Origin: Thereva unica
Taxonomy: Eukaryota; Arthropoda; Insecta; Diptera; Therevidae
Reading direction: 5' to 3'
Assembly (NCBI GenBank): GCA_949987705.1
Contig: OX465282.1
Span: forward strand, 94,228,070-94,292,069
Length of the DNA stretch: 64,000 nucleotides
The notes beneath the pieces are model-generated. The model did no database searches. It worked only from the letters and a program-made list of their open reading frames with translations, and was not told where the DNA came from. A program made the position numbers and the translations under genes. Below, one piece after another: positions 33,133-46,225 of the stretch (its first letter is position 1; the number at the start of each line of letters is the position of its first letter).

Positions 33133-33400
33133 ACAAATGAGGAGCTGGCGAACAAAACCGGATTAGTCCGCAAAAATAAATTTTACACACTGGGTAAAAA
33201 ACTAATATTAATATATGGAACTGCTCCGGTTTTGTTTGAAAATGCACTTTTAAAAGCTTGTTTTAGCTAACGTAGAGCTGTTTTTGATTGAAAATATTAA
33301 CAGGAATAGACGCAACAGGTCTTGGACACCACGATTCGAAAAAAATGCTTTTGAAATTTGAGTGGACTACTCCGGTTTTGTTCGCCAGCTCCTCAAATGA
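33133..33400. mobile_element. hAT-like MITE with 8 bp target duplication
   Basis: The element proper is 33141-33392 (252 bp). Its ends GGAGCTGGCGAACAAAACCG and the inverse form TIRs of about 29 bp with one mismatch. The flanking octamers ACAAATGA (33133-33140) and TCAAATGA (33393-33400) match at 7 of 8. An 8 bp duplication fits hAT superfamily elements, but the terminal bases alone do not prove it. An additional inner copy of CTCCGGTTTTGTT lies near 33225. No coding capacity. Confidence 0.85.
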
Positions 33401-33576
33401 TGTCATCAGATTTTAAAGCTTATAGTAACGTAGCTGCGAAAATAGAACATATTCCGACACTCCGTTTACTAAAATAAAAGTACTCCGCTACGAAAAATCA
33501 AAATTTTTATTAACTTATAAAACGTCAATGGCTCAAATAGATTATATTACTCCTAATCTTATAAAAAAACCAACTA

Positions 33577-34911
33577 CACTGCAAACCCAAGTGTGTGATT
33601 TCAAAACGCATTTCGCGTGTAAAATCGTGTAGTCACTTTTAAGCGTTTAAGATGTGTTAATTTAACATGCGAAAAGTGTGTAAATTTTACATACATAATG
33701 CGTGTATTTAAAAACACACCAAATATGTATTACTAGATATGAAGCTTTTGAGTGAAGCTTTTTTGAGCGTCGGCTTTTAGGGAGTAAACTTAAGGGGGGC
33801 ACTCCCTATATGCGTGTTATAACACGTAAAAAAATTGTGTTTTTTGGCGATTTTTTTTCATCTAAAATCAACAACACACGTGAATAATCTTTTGCATATA
33901 TTTGAGTACATAGTTAAACTACATAAATTTTTTTTTTCATCAGCAATTAATTAAAATTGGATAAGTTATTGAAAATCGCATAGAAGAGGTTGCGGCAGAG
34001 TGAGTAAACGCGGTCCACGCTGCAGTCAAAAGTTCGCATCTGAGATCCACAAACAAGTTTCTTTATTGTTTGGTAGCCTTTTTACGAGTGCGTGAATTAA
34101 AGCAAAAAAAAAACGATTACAAAGTAATGAAATCATGAACTTCGTGAAAAATTGCATTTTTTACGTCATTTTTTTGGTTAAATATAGCTGTAAAATCTAT
34201 AAAAAAAATTTCCCCAAATAAAATATTCACGCACTCGTTTATTTCATACTGAACAAAAAAAAAACGTAAGAACACGTAAATCGGTCTACTAGTTTTTTCG
34301 CAATCCGGGACCGCGATTTTAAAAACATGGTTTCGAGAAAACTGGACTTAAAGTTTTCATGCGCCATATTTCGTACTCGGAGCGCGCCGACTTGATGAGC
34401 CGTTATCTTCTACAATTTCAGGAGTTGGCATTTGAAATTTTGGGAACATGTTCTCATAACATGACTCTATCGATTTAGCGGGAAAACAAAAAATCGAATT
34501 TTTAAAAATTCTATAGGGAGTGCCTCCCTTAATAAAATCGTCACCGTCATGACTTGCCTCGCCGCCTTTCTGTTACCGACAGACTGTAAAAACAGGTCGT
34601 GGAACTCTCTAGTAGGAGAGCGTAGTACCTAATATATTGGGGAATGTGTGTAGGAAGCGAAGGGTATGCAATGATGCATAATGTTTGATTTTCACACACT
34701 TAAGACGTAAAAACATAAAACGTTACAATTTCGTGCGGGTAAAAAATATTATACGCTGCATGTGTGTGATTTTTACACGTATGTCTCATATCCGAATTAA
34801 CACCGTTTATTCCTAAAACGCAATATTTTAATATGATTAACCGAATTTACACGCTTACGAAGTGTGTAGTGTGTTAAATTCACACTGAAAAATATTCTGG
34901 GATTTGCAGTG
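33577..34911. mobile_element. TA-flanked MITE carrying a nested element
   Basis: The ends CACTGCAAACCC and GGGATTTGCAGTG are inverted and flanked by TA on each side (33575-33576 and 34912-34913), as for Tc1/mariner-type insertions. Subterminal GTGTGTGAT and TACAC-type words are repeated at both ends. Of its 1335 bp, 739 belong to the TTAA-flanked insert and its duplication, leaving about 596 bp. No open frame of size is present. It is probably related to 30020-30231. Confidence 0.8.
33790..34532. mobile_element. TTAA-flanked MITE (piggyBac-like target), nested
   Basis: The element 33794-34528 begins GGGGGGCACTCCCTATA and ends with the inverse TATAGGGAGTGCCTCCC (one mismatch). It is bounded by TTAA at 33790-33793 and 34529-34532. 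The TTAA target is the signature of piggyBac-type transposases. The terminal GGG rather than CCC is less usual for that group, so the assignment is provisional. It lies wholly inside the TA-flanked element and is therefore younger. No transposase is encoded. Confidence 0.82.
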
Positions 34912-35170
34912 TAGAAATGTATTGGGTACACCAAAAGATGTATTTTCTTCCATATACTTACAATTTTTGAGGGAAAATCAATAATTTCGAAGGAAAAACG
35001 TAAAATGAACTAAAACTGGAAAGAAATAAAATATTTTTGTTTATAACCAATGCATTTTTTCTTTATCATTACCTCCTACTAAAATGGTTTTAGCCTTAAA
35101 AAGATGGTTAAGTGGAGCTTATACGTACGCAATTCTTTCTTCTTATTTGCTCTATTCAGCCGACGAATTG

Positions 35171-37300
35171 TCTGTTTGAGAGTTATTTTGAGGACCAGCA
35201 AATTAAAAAAACGATCTTGATTTTGGACCTAATTTGAACCTTGGGTTTCTGTTAGCGTTCCAGGCGCATTTTTATAAATTGCTGACCACCTATGCTTCGT
35301 AATGAAGATAAGTTTTTATAGAAGTCAGGAAAATTATATAAGTCTGCTATCAAAAATTTTGGAATAATTTGTTTTTTCGACACCAGTAATAATACTTTGA
35401 AAGAACTTAAAGTATATGCTCATCTAATAGCTAACTCTCGAATACACATAAGATAATTTCCAAGCACCGACTTCTTGATTTTGTCAACGTTTTCGACGCT
35501 CGCAGATGTACCACCGACTATCACTTCTCGGCCCTGTTTGCATGCTTTATATCATTCTAATGTCTCTGTTTTTGACATGAACGAACCACTCTAAATCTCC
35601 TACGATATTTTTCAGCAATTAGATACAAGAAACTTCATTTGGAACACACAACTTTAATCAAACTCTCTTAAACTTAACAACTCTTTAAACTTAACAACTC
35701 CTTTGAATACACTGAGTGCCCGATGGGTCTCAAATTTTGCGTTGTAAATTGATGCATAGTTAAAAGATTGTAAAAAATATTACGTGCATCCTTCAAATGA
35801 TCAAATGATTTTGATCGTTGAATTGAGGAGGTTCGTTATGTAAAATAGTTCATTATTTGTCTTACGGGTAAAAAATGTTAGTGTTCAGATTTTGGTAGAT
35901 GAAACAATTTGTTTGTTAATTTTAACATTCTATTCAAGCACATTTGTATTTCAAAAATTAAATTATTTATTTTTATATCAGAAAATTTTTTTCAATATAA
36001 AATTCACGTCAAAATATTCTTGGACCATTCTTCTCATCTTAAGCATGCTATCCAATTACTCTATCTTTCCTTAACCAACATTCGAGCTTTTATTCAGTCT
36101 GCTTTTTACTAATTCAGATACAAACCAAAAGATTAGTTCCACCAAAGTTATTTTCCAAAAAACGTACCAAAACCAGATACGACATGGACTTAATACAACA
36201 TTCATTAACATGGCAAACATGTACATCCTTACTTCAGGCACGAAAACTATTTAAAGTGATCCTGTTAAAATTCATTTGATGTCCCTTCACGTTTATAGTA
36301 GATTTCAAATTAGAGTTAAATACATTTAAAGCTCAATTTTTTTTTCTAAAAAAAAATGGGTCTATTTCGTTCTCATTGCATCTCATAATAAGGATTTTCA
36401 TGTTTTTGAAGCAGTAAAAGAATAAAGCATGAAATGAAAAAAAAAAAATAACAAACGTTAAATTTTTTATCGTTTACAACCTTAAAAAATATCCGGGTAA
36501 GTAAGAGAGAATCGCTTTAAGTTGAAAAAAAATCTCCTAAAATTTTCCTTGCGACTTTTGTCAAAAGAAATAAAACTCAAATACAGAAAGGAAAGGACCA
36601 AAAAATACACAATAAATTTTCCCCAGTATAAACCGCTCTCATCGCTCCGATTATAACTCAATTTCCAGATCCTTTTTCCTCCAGGCGATTTCCTCTTATT
36701 GCCATTCTCCTCATTAAAATCAAAATGTTTTTTTGTGTATTCCGTGAATGTTTCAGTTACAAGGATGTCCTTGTTTTGTTTTGTGTGTACTCGTGTATAT
36801 CTATGCAACAAAATCAGGATGCGATGCATATGGCATCAACTCAAAAAAAAAAAAAAGTGAAAAAATACTGCGAAAAAAGAACGAAGAACGTTTCGTTGAG
36901 GGTAAATATTCTTCAACAGCCAACCCACCCACGTATTACATTTCACCCGAAAAACTTTGTGTTACAAAATTTTGCACACCAACGTGTTGCCTTCTCACAG
37001 AGTGTATTTTACCTGTTGCAAAAAGGATTCCGCCCCATATAAAATCGGGGGTAGCCCAAGGTGGGCGCTATGTGGCGATACTTTATTTATGCCTCACCAC
37101 TTGCCCCTGTTTCTCTGTTAGAGCCCCTTTCTCCCCTTAACCACCCACAATAGGCCACCCCGAAAATTTCCCCCCACCAGAGAAATACATACTTTGCTAA
37201 AGCGCAACCCTTCCTTTTGCATGTATAGAATTCGCTTCGCTTCGCTTCGAGAACGGCTTCGAGATCGCAATTGTAGTTCATTTTAACGATTAGCTTTCGA
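35171..37300. other. No recognised gene
   Basis: Frames of 115, 105 and 130 codons (36482-36829 minus, 36725-37042 and 36748-37140 plus) overlap each other in the same A/T-rich sequence and show no domain. GCTTC is repeated four times near 37232-37250. Confidence 0.35.
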
Positions 37301-40300
37301 TTCGATCTCAAATCATAATGTTTGCTGGGTGCATATATTGAATATGCTGTGATTGTGTATAGTTATGTTGGTGGTGGTGGTGGTTGTAGTGGGGGTGGGC
37401 TGGTAGTGGGAGTTATTTTTTTTTTATTATTTTGGAGCAATGGGTATGATTATGGAGGGGGTGTTATCATGCTTCGTGTGGTGGGGGTGCCACGACGGCG
37501 GCGGCGGCATTGCCGATCGGCAAATAAAAAACTGGAAAATCTTTTATTGTCGTATTTCCTTTGTTGTTGGTGTGTATAGCTGTTGCTTAGTTATGATGGC
37601 AAAATCGTGACTCGAAAACTTCAAGTGCTGAATCACGTAACATTGTTGAGCGCAAATAGTAGAGTGTATGGAGTTAGAAGAACCCCCAGCTCAGGGCAAA
37701 GGGAGCAGCGCGGCACAACGGAGGATCGGTGTTTTCCAATAGTATACTCAAAGGACAACAACGCGACAATGGTTAAAGGGACACCGAAGGGTGGAAAATT
37801 TGTCTCCGAAAATTTTTTTTTCTCTCTTCTCTCTTGGCTGGTTTTTGTTTTGTACGGCTATGTTTCTACACCAGTGTGTATTATACAACATAATATATAC
37901 ATATATATATATTTTGCTGCTGTACGGCGTTTTTATGATTGGCATCTACACTTATTTAACACTTGAGGATTTAATTATAACACCTTGTACCCAGTTTGGT
38001 TATGGTTTCATTCAACGTTTGTCGAATATGTTAAAATGCCCTGAAAGTGCGTGATTTGAATAGGGAAGATTGTTTTTTTTTTTTCTCTACATTTTTTACT
38101 ACACAATAATTTTCATTGGTGTGTTATTTTTTTTGGTGCGTGTCAATAACACCGGAAAATTATGGTGTGAAAAATTTTAATGTGTTGAAATGCATTAAAA
38201 AAACGTAGAATTTGTTGATTAACTAGGGGTTCATTTATGCATTCTTAATTCGTTAGTTTATAAGAGTACAGAGTTAAGAATTTGGATCTGTTAATCTGAT
38301 ATATGGGTGTGTTCTTCAACATGAAAACAGTATCATCATCAATACACAAAAAAAATACAAGAAAGTTATATTGAAATGAATTATGGCGAAAAAAACAAAT
38401 AATATCAATCAGACTTAAGAAGCTGAAAAAAAATTTGTTTTCTTTATTTTGCGTTTTTGAACATAGCCCTATATACATATATATTTAATACAACTCAAAT
38501 ATATTTTCGAAGTGTGTGCGTTGTTTTTTTATATATATATAAAAATATACAACACAATATACAATACCAGGGGGTAGCACTTGTTGAAAAGATACTTCCT
38601 AGTTAATTTATTTATGACTGAATTGCGTGATGTGCATAGTAGCTATATTTTTTTATGGTTTTGCTCGTTGGCTGAATTATGTTAAGTACATGTCTTAATC
38701 CACAGGTGGTTTTTTTTGCTTGGTTTATGCTTTAAGTACGAATTTTGTAGCAGCTTGCTCATTTCTGTAGCAGCTTGCTCATTTACCAAAAAAAAAACAC
38801 TTATTTACTTTTATAATAATAATAATAATAATAATAATTAAAACTATATCGATTTAACAATAAAAAATACATTTACTCACAATTACTTGTTGAGGAAAGT
38901 CGACCTTCCCTTGGCGGACTATTTCAATAATATGAACCATATGGAGAAATTTTCTTTTACACTTTCACTTGAAAATTCTTTTATAAATATATATAATTAT
39001 ATATATATATTTTTTTTTTATTATAAATTATATATTAATTTATAAAATAAAAAAAAATTTACTTTTCTTTTATTTTATATTTTATTTATTATTATTATAT
39101 TTTGTTTAAAGATTATAAAATCTTAAAAACTAATTATAGTTTATTATTAATTAATTAATTAGTTAATAAATATTAGTTTAATGCATATATATATTTTTAA
39201 TTTTTTTTTGTTTTCATATAATAAATATAATATAATATATATAGTATAATTGCACTAATTTTTTGTTGTTGTTGTTGTTAATTACTATTTTTGTTGTAAT
39301 ATTTTATTATATTTTTTATTTTATATATTTAATATGTAGGTATATATTTACAAGAAACTTTACTAATATATCATTAAATATGTGTGTTTTGGAGGAAAAA
39401 GAACTTTTTTTAATTATATATAATATATATATATATATATATTTTATTTTCAAATAAAAAGAATTTCTTTTTTGTTGTATTCTTATTAATTTTTTTTCCG
39501 GCGCCACTTAAATTCACAATTTATCACAAATTTTTATTTTTTTAATATATATTTTTTTATTGATCACTTTTATTTATATCATTTCAATTATTTCCTTTTA
39601 TCATTATTAATATTATTTTTTTATTTTTGTTAAACAAAAGAAACGTAATTTTCTTATTCCTTTTTCACCACCTCTTTTTATACGTAGGTATTATTTTGGA
39701 AAAAACAGCGAAACAAGATTTTGAAAAAATAGGGAAATGTTTTAAAATTATAAGATTTTTTTTTATATATATATATAAATATATATTTTAATTTATTTTT
39801 TACATATATTTGTTTTTTTTTTTTATTTAATAAAAAAATTCTGATATGACGTTGTTATATTTTTTTTTTTGTTTTCTCAATGATAAAGGATTAACAAAAA
39901 ACAGAAAAGAATTTATTTATCTGGATTTATTTATATATATTTTTTCTTTCTTTTCTATTAAAAAGAGGATAAACAGTTGCAAACACTGTGACAACACACC
40001 GAACACTATTTAGAGCGGAACAGGACACAAAAGCTCAACTTGGTCAAGCAAGATATACTATAGGTATATAATTCTAAAGCAGCGCCAATTTTTGGTGAGA
40101 GAAAAAGGATATACGTTCATATATATATAGATATATTTACACATATATATACAAATATATATGTATATATGTACATATACCTGTATACATATATATAAAA
40201 GTTATATAGAGAGAATAGAGCCTTGAATAAAAACGGAGAAAATAATACACAAAAAAATAAAGCTCGCACAGAGTCACACCGAGACTATAGAGAAAAACAA

Positions 40301-43300
40301 GAACCACTTGATGCACTTTGTAGGACGCACCGGAGTCACTTGTTGTTGTCACAATATGGATCTGTAGGACATTGAAATATCCTTGAAGATCCTTTATTAT
40401 ATTTTATTTAAACGAATTTCTGCATTAATCCAAATTTTAGAATAGAAACTTGTTCAAATAAATAATTTCTTTTAAAAAACTTTTTTTTTTGTTTTACTCA
40501 AATTGTTAATTATGATTTAAATAAATTATTTTTTTTAAATAAATTAATTATGTAATATTTAGTACAAAATAGATAAGATATAATATTACATATGTGTGTA
40601 TTATTTATTTATATATATAGAGAGAAAGAGAATATCAATGTGTTTGTAATGGAACTCGACTTAACTACACAAAACTCAATCGCAGACTGAAAGGACGGAC
40701 GAGCAACCGAGTCATCATAACAAGGGAACAAACAGAACTTGTTGGGAAAATTTATTTTCCAGACTTCGTATGAGAGTGTCTAAAACGGCCGACCCTTACG
40801 CAAGTCAATGAACAAACCCAACAACAATAATAACAACAACACATAGCCAGAAGTAGCAGCAACAACACTACCAAAACAGAAATCAACAACAGCAGCAACA
40901 ACAGCAGGAGTAATAACGCACTAATATAAAGAAGTATAAGACGAACGAACGAACAACATCACCAACGTTAACAACAACAACACCACCAACAAAAACAACG
41001 AAAAAAAATTTTTCCCAAAGAAGGAAAACCCTTATTTTGAAAAAGGGGATGAATTTTCCACAACTCTATAGGCTCATGTATGTATTTATTATTATTATTA
41101 TTATTAACGTTGTTGGTTTTGTTGTACTAATACACCAATTTTGTGCTAAAGGATATACTACAGATATTACTAGAATACTAGATAGAGAATGGACAGAGTT
41201 TATAAGGTAAAACTTCAATATAGAAGAAATTTTCTCTCCTTTTTAGTCTATGGAAAATTTTTGTTTATATGTATCGGTTTCTACAATTTTGTATCAATCA
41301 ACTAAGCATACGCACGTATATTCAAGCACACACACCCACACATAGGCATTTGCATAAAAACATATACAAAAACAAAATTACACATACACATTAACTTCAG
41401 TTTTCCTTTATTTTTTTGCGTTTTGGTATATCGAATAATAATCTACCCCTTGTTCCTTGCAGTAAAACTTACCCAACAGTTTTCCAATGCCTTTATTTCA
41501 ATTTTTTTTTGTTTGGAGTGAAAGTATACACGCATACATATGTACGTTTTTAATATTACACACTTGTTTATACTAATACAATTCAGGTCCCCCCTTCAGA
41601 GTGAAAAAAAATAAAAAAAAAAATATAAAAAATAAAAAAATAAAAACGAAAATCTACCCACTCAAAATCAAAATCTCTACAAGAAATCGGGGTGAAGTTT
41701 GGAAGGATGTCAAGCGCTTTTCTGCTTTTACTTTAACGAAAACCAGATAACCATCCCCCAGGCTGTAGAACCGCCGCCCTCTCCTCTCTTTCTCTAAAAC
41801 AAAAACTCATAGACATACAGGTTTTCTCTTGCTTAGAAACTTCAATTCAGGGATTGTAGGCCAACAATCTATAGTACCAAAGTCCCAAACGCTGAGTCGT
41901 AGTCACAACGCACCGAGAGAAAAATAATATACTACAAAAAAAAAAGCAGGAAAAAATATTGTGGAAATAACAAGGCGAAGAGAAATCTTCCCACGTAGTA
42001 GAAAAGATACCCTTACACCTAACAGAAATCTATCCCCTAAAAACTGCGAAAAGCATTCTCCATACCAAAAATAACAAAAACAACAACAACAAAAAATCCA
42101 AAAACGCAATTCACAAAAATCATCCCTACTCCACACCGAAATGGTATAGAGGTATGGAAAACTTTTGCTACCCCTTGCGCACGCACTTGTTAATACGCGC
42201 GGCACGCACACGACACACACACGATACTAGAATATCACACACACGTCACACACAATCAACCCCCCCCAAAAAAAATATTTTCAAAAATTTCCCACATAGT
42301 AACGGCTCCAAACGTCGTGAATGAACGCTCAACACTTGATAACGAACCGAAGGCATTGGGCACAACAACAAGACTTCAACGTCCAACTTGAATGTGATGG
42401 AAAACTTTTTCCACTTTTCTTTTTTTTTCCAGTTGTATTTTGTTGATGAAGAAAGCGGGTAGGGGGAGAAAAGAGAGATAGAGGAGAAAAAGGAAAACTC
42501 CCCCGCTCCCTGTTGACATGATGCCTGTGTATTGGGTGTAACAAAGCAGCTCTTACACCCTTACATGAACGGCGCATTGGGAAAACTCTTATTCCCCATC
42601 ATCCTATCCCCACTCCAATATTTCTGTGGCATCCCTTCCAAAAACTAAGTAAGTATCGGAAAATGGAAAATTTTCGCACACATATACATACATATGTATA
42701 TCTCTCGAGTGCTGCGCTCCTTAAGGGGGTGTGTGGCATATTGGATTTACTGTGCTCGTGTCTGTGCCGTACTTATAGCTGGAGGGGTGGGGGCACAGTA
42801 AGGTATCATGATGAAAAGCGTCGGGGCGGGACCAATCAGAGAGTGCGTGGAAATTTATTTGCAAATACAACAATTTTCACTTTTGAGTGTGGTTGTTAGA
42901 AAATTTTTGTTCCATGCTTTCCCAGTTGTTCCTATATCCATCTAAGGGTAAGCTTTCCAATTTTCCATTATTTTCCAGTGAATGTCGATTTACGTCGTCT
43001 ACAAAATTTTCCCCTCCGTTTTCGCTTCCATTCTCCAATCTGGTGGGTGAATGGCTAATGGTGGGGAGCAACCCATGATGCAGGGGTGCTATGGGGGACC
43101 TTTTGGGGTGCTACACAATGTCAGATACGACAAGTTCGCCTTGATTGACACATACATGATGCCGTGTGTGAATGTACCGTTATTCTGTTTTCGTTCATTT
43201 TTTTTGTTCCTTTTTTGTGGGATTTTTTTCTTTTTCAATTTTCCCACCTTTCCTCAGCCGCCGTTTTTTGCTTGAGTTGTTCTTATTGTTGCTGGAGAAT

Positions 43301-45000
43301 TTGCTCCTCAGAATTTTCGCATTAATTTTGGGAAGCGAAATGTGTTTTTCATCGATTTCGGCAGCCACCGGCTGAAAAGAAAAGAGGATCTCTCGTTGGC
43401 GAGTATTTATTTTCCTCGCTGATGAACTTCGCATAGCTCTGACAGCATAGAAGAAACCTTCCACAGTTCACCAAAATTATCCGGAATTCAAGCTGGGGAC
43501 TTAACGATGGCAAAAAAAAATTAACTTTGGCAGGGGTTGGAGAGGGATACATATTTTCTTTTTTTCACGATATTGTTTGTTATTTTTCAAAATATAACAA
43601 ATATTTCTCCTTATTGTGTCCTTTTTTGACGGGACTAAAAACATGCACGTGGTAAAACCATACCAAAAAAAAGGCAGACAATTTGAACCTATCACAATTT
43701 TCTTATACATTTTCTCTATTCCCTCACATCCCCTCATGCGTTTCTAGTGTTGTAAGTAGGGCGCGGTGGGTGGAGTGGGAATTTTCTTGGAGAAGGTAAA
43801 TGGTGGTGGTGCAAAAAGGCCTAGTCTCTCCTGCTCTATATCTTCTAAATACGTCTGATATTTTCTGCCGCTACTGTCGCTTTATTTTTTTTTTCTTGCT
43901 TCTTTCAAGAAGCAGACGGTATAACGACTTAAAGTGCGATAACGATATTTTATCGGACTTTTCTGTCCCGCCCTTAAGATTAGGGGGTTAAAGGTCTATT
44001 TATAAAACTGGTAACGCAACGGAAATACTTGAAGCTTTATAAAGGTTAGTCTTCGTTTATTTAAAGGTAAGAAGTCCTTCGTCTTAATTTATTTTCTTTC
44101 TTTTCGTTATATCTATTTTTTTGGATTTTTTGCTCTAGTCCTATTCAGATTCTTCAGGATTCGGGAGAAGAGCATTGACAGAATTCAAGAACATTTTTTG
44201 GTATATGGATAGAACGAAAAAAATCTGTGTGAGTGCCGAAAGGGTGAGGGGAAAGGTATCGAGGGAGGGTGAAAAGATTGAGGGGAAAAATCAATCTAAA
44301 GTTTAAAAGCCATCTGATTAGAATATCATTAAAAATATATATGTATGTAGGTATGTTTAAATATTTATAAGGATGTATAACAATTGATGTAGTATATAAG
44401 AGAGTTAGAAACTTGCCGTTAAGGGAATTGTAGAATTGTAAGGGATGGATTTAAAATGGATGGGAGTTAATTGTGACATTTGTCTTCAGTTTTTTTATTG
44501 TGGTCTGTTGATATATTGTAGTATAGTGGTCGTTCCTTTCTGCATTTTCTTGTAATAATCAATTTTTTTGAACTATGAACACTTGGGCAACAATGAATGG
44601 GTGCAACGAGAAATTCATAAAATAGTGAGTACAGATGAAAATCCAGTTTATGAAAAAGGTTGATTTAACGTAACTTTAAAGAGGGACATAAGAAGCTCGC
44701 TGATAATAACCTTCTTTTAAGTCAGATCAGAGCAGGGCATTATAGAGGAGATGTGTGGAAGTCTGGCGGCTTTCCATGTAGAGTCGGCATTCTGTCTCCT
44801 GAGCCAATCCTAGGTAGTGGCCCAGCATGGCCAGTCAGATATTACACCGAGAAGTTATGGTTTAAAGAAATATCCCCCATTAAAGCAAAGGCTCTACTAG
44901 TTCTTTAAACTGTCTAAGACCTGGGATTGACTTACAAGAGGCTTAGTTCAGTCTCCTAATCCTTTATCATGGACCTGAACGTGGACCATGAGATTCCGCA
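37301..45000. other. AT-rich, low-complexity region without recognised genes
   Basis: The core 38450-42300 is extremely AT-rich with many T-runs and ATATAT tracts. It includes (TAA)n at about 38815-38838 and a 20 bp direct repeat of TGTAGCAGCTTGCTCATTT at about 38747-38785. CAA/CAG-rich triplet sequence spans about 40810-40990, (TTA)n about 41085-41105, and (AC)n about 42205-42260. CAA/CAG-rich tracts of this kind are common in untranslated exons and introns of insect regulatory genes, so a non-coding part of a host gene is possible. I could not identify an exon. Confidence 0.4.
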
Positions 45001-45210
45001 GAAAGGTGGTGGGGCCCGGACCCCTGCTTCGTAACCTTGTCTGCAGTCTGGATACTTCATGGCCCGGAGACCTTGTAGATCGAGACCCTATTTTTCCTGG
45101 CCAGGTATTGGAGTACGACAAAGCACTGTTTTGGAGGAACGCTTCCACTTTGAGAGTGCCTTGATGGCAGCTTCGTTGGCCGAAAAGATTATAATGTTGG
45201 CACCTTTTTA

Positions 45211-45330
45211 TAATAATAGAGTTTCCCTTCTTATGAAGAAGGCGCTGTTTTCAGCTGGGCTGAGAAACATTTACCACGACCACGTGAGCTCGGCTGAGGC
45301 ATGCAAACATTGAAAAAATAAAAATAAATT
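45211..45330 (+). repeat. Dispersed repeat, copy 1 (partner at 54549-54672)
   Basis: Shares TAATAATAGAG, CCCTTCT, AGAAGGCGC, TCAGCTGGGC and the ending AAAAATAAATT with 54549-54672, in the same order and orientation. The two copies flank the LINE/LTR complex at about 46.2-54.1 kb. The region before it (44950-45210) has an open frame of no known kind. Confidence 0.6.
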
Positions 45331-45400
45331 ATGAAAGAAATAAAAATTAAAAAGAAAAACACAGAACAAAAAATCGCATGCAAACCACGTAACCAGTCAC

Positions 45401-45490
45401 GAGACATTAAAAAGACTCCTTTTAAGGAGATCTTTTAAACCTAAACCGAGACATTAAAAAGACTCCTTTTAAGGAGATTTTTAAACCTTT
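45401..45490 (+). repeat. 47 bp tandem duplication with internal palindrome
   Basis: Unit 1 (45401-45447) and unit 2 (45448 to about 45490) both start GAGACATTAAAAAGACTCC and continue TTTTAAGGAGAT. The centre ACTCCTTTTAAGGAG is nearly self-complementary. The function is unknown. Confidence 0.75.
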
Positions 45491-45524
45491 CTTGAGTCTA
45501 GCGCAGGTCGTAATGGTGAGTAGT

Positions 45525-45990
45525 GTCGGGAAAACAGAGGGCCATCTACCATTGCAATCCACACCTTGAAGTGGAGTCCTGCGACACCAGCTCTTGGGCC
45601 ATGTTCCATCTTTTACCCGTCGGTAAACCAGTAGAAGTTACTTGGACCCCTGGAAGGTTGAGTTTCTCCCACTCGGAGCGATACGGAATCATCGCTCTGA
45701 ATTTCCTTTGGAAGCGCAGTTCACCTAAGATATCCATATGTCCTTTGATTGTATAGGGCCAGTGCAATCAGATCTAAAGTGTTAAGGTATGTACTTATGG
45801 CGACAGATTTCCATATGAAGATAGATGTGCAATATAGTTGATCCAAAACTCCATATTCAATGGCCACTTATCCATCCATAGGAAGTGGGCCGGGATGTTC
45901 TCAGGTAATAGTTGCAGCACAGGGTCTGCTTCGAGCACAGTTTTATAGGGATACTCTGTTGTAAATAGGCGATATCGTCCTAAAAATATT
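45525..45990 (-). pseudogene. Possible LINE RNase H scrap
   Basis: Minus-strand reading yields FRAMIPYRSEWEKLNLPGVQV followed by a block in the position of the TDGSK motif (here TSTGLPTGK). Upstream on the same strand lies PENIPAHFLWMDKWPL in another frame. The pattern resembles the linker and RNase H start of R1-type elements, but key acidic residues are missing. The assignment is weak. Confidence 0.35.
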
Positions 45991-46225
45991 AAAGGTCTTT
46001 AGTGTATTCTATCTTAAACTGACTAGCAGCAGGTGGTTGTCAAAAACACGATTTTTTCTTGAAGAAATTGTTATTAAAAACCAGGGTCGCTGGAAACAGG
46101 GAAGCCTCGATGAAGGATACATAATCTCCTTCTCGATTTAACCTCACATCTGCACCGCAAGAGCACATTTGAGGCATCCCTTTTCTCTAAGGGTCATGCT
46201 GATGACGCCAGGCTGTAGTAATACC

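Larger units (their letters stand above)
31740..35170. mobile_element. Possible large TIR element enclosing three MITEs
   Basis: CAATTCGTCGGCT at 31740-31752 is exactly inverted at 35158-35170, and the similarity extends weakly inward. The word TTCTTGTTTGCTCTA recurs inside the left part (about 31757 and 31992), and TTATTTGCTCTATTC lies next to the right end. No transposase frame is visible and the flanks show no duplication. A chance match of this size over 3.4 kb is not negligible, so this stays tentative. Confidence 0.35.

Noticed and set aside
36482..37140. Overlapping 105-130 codon frames on both strands
   Set aside because: Low-complexity A/T-rich sequence with no domain and mutually overlapping frames.
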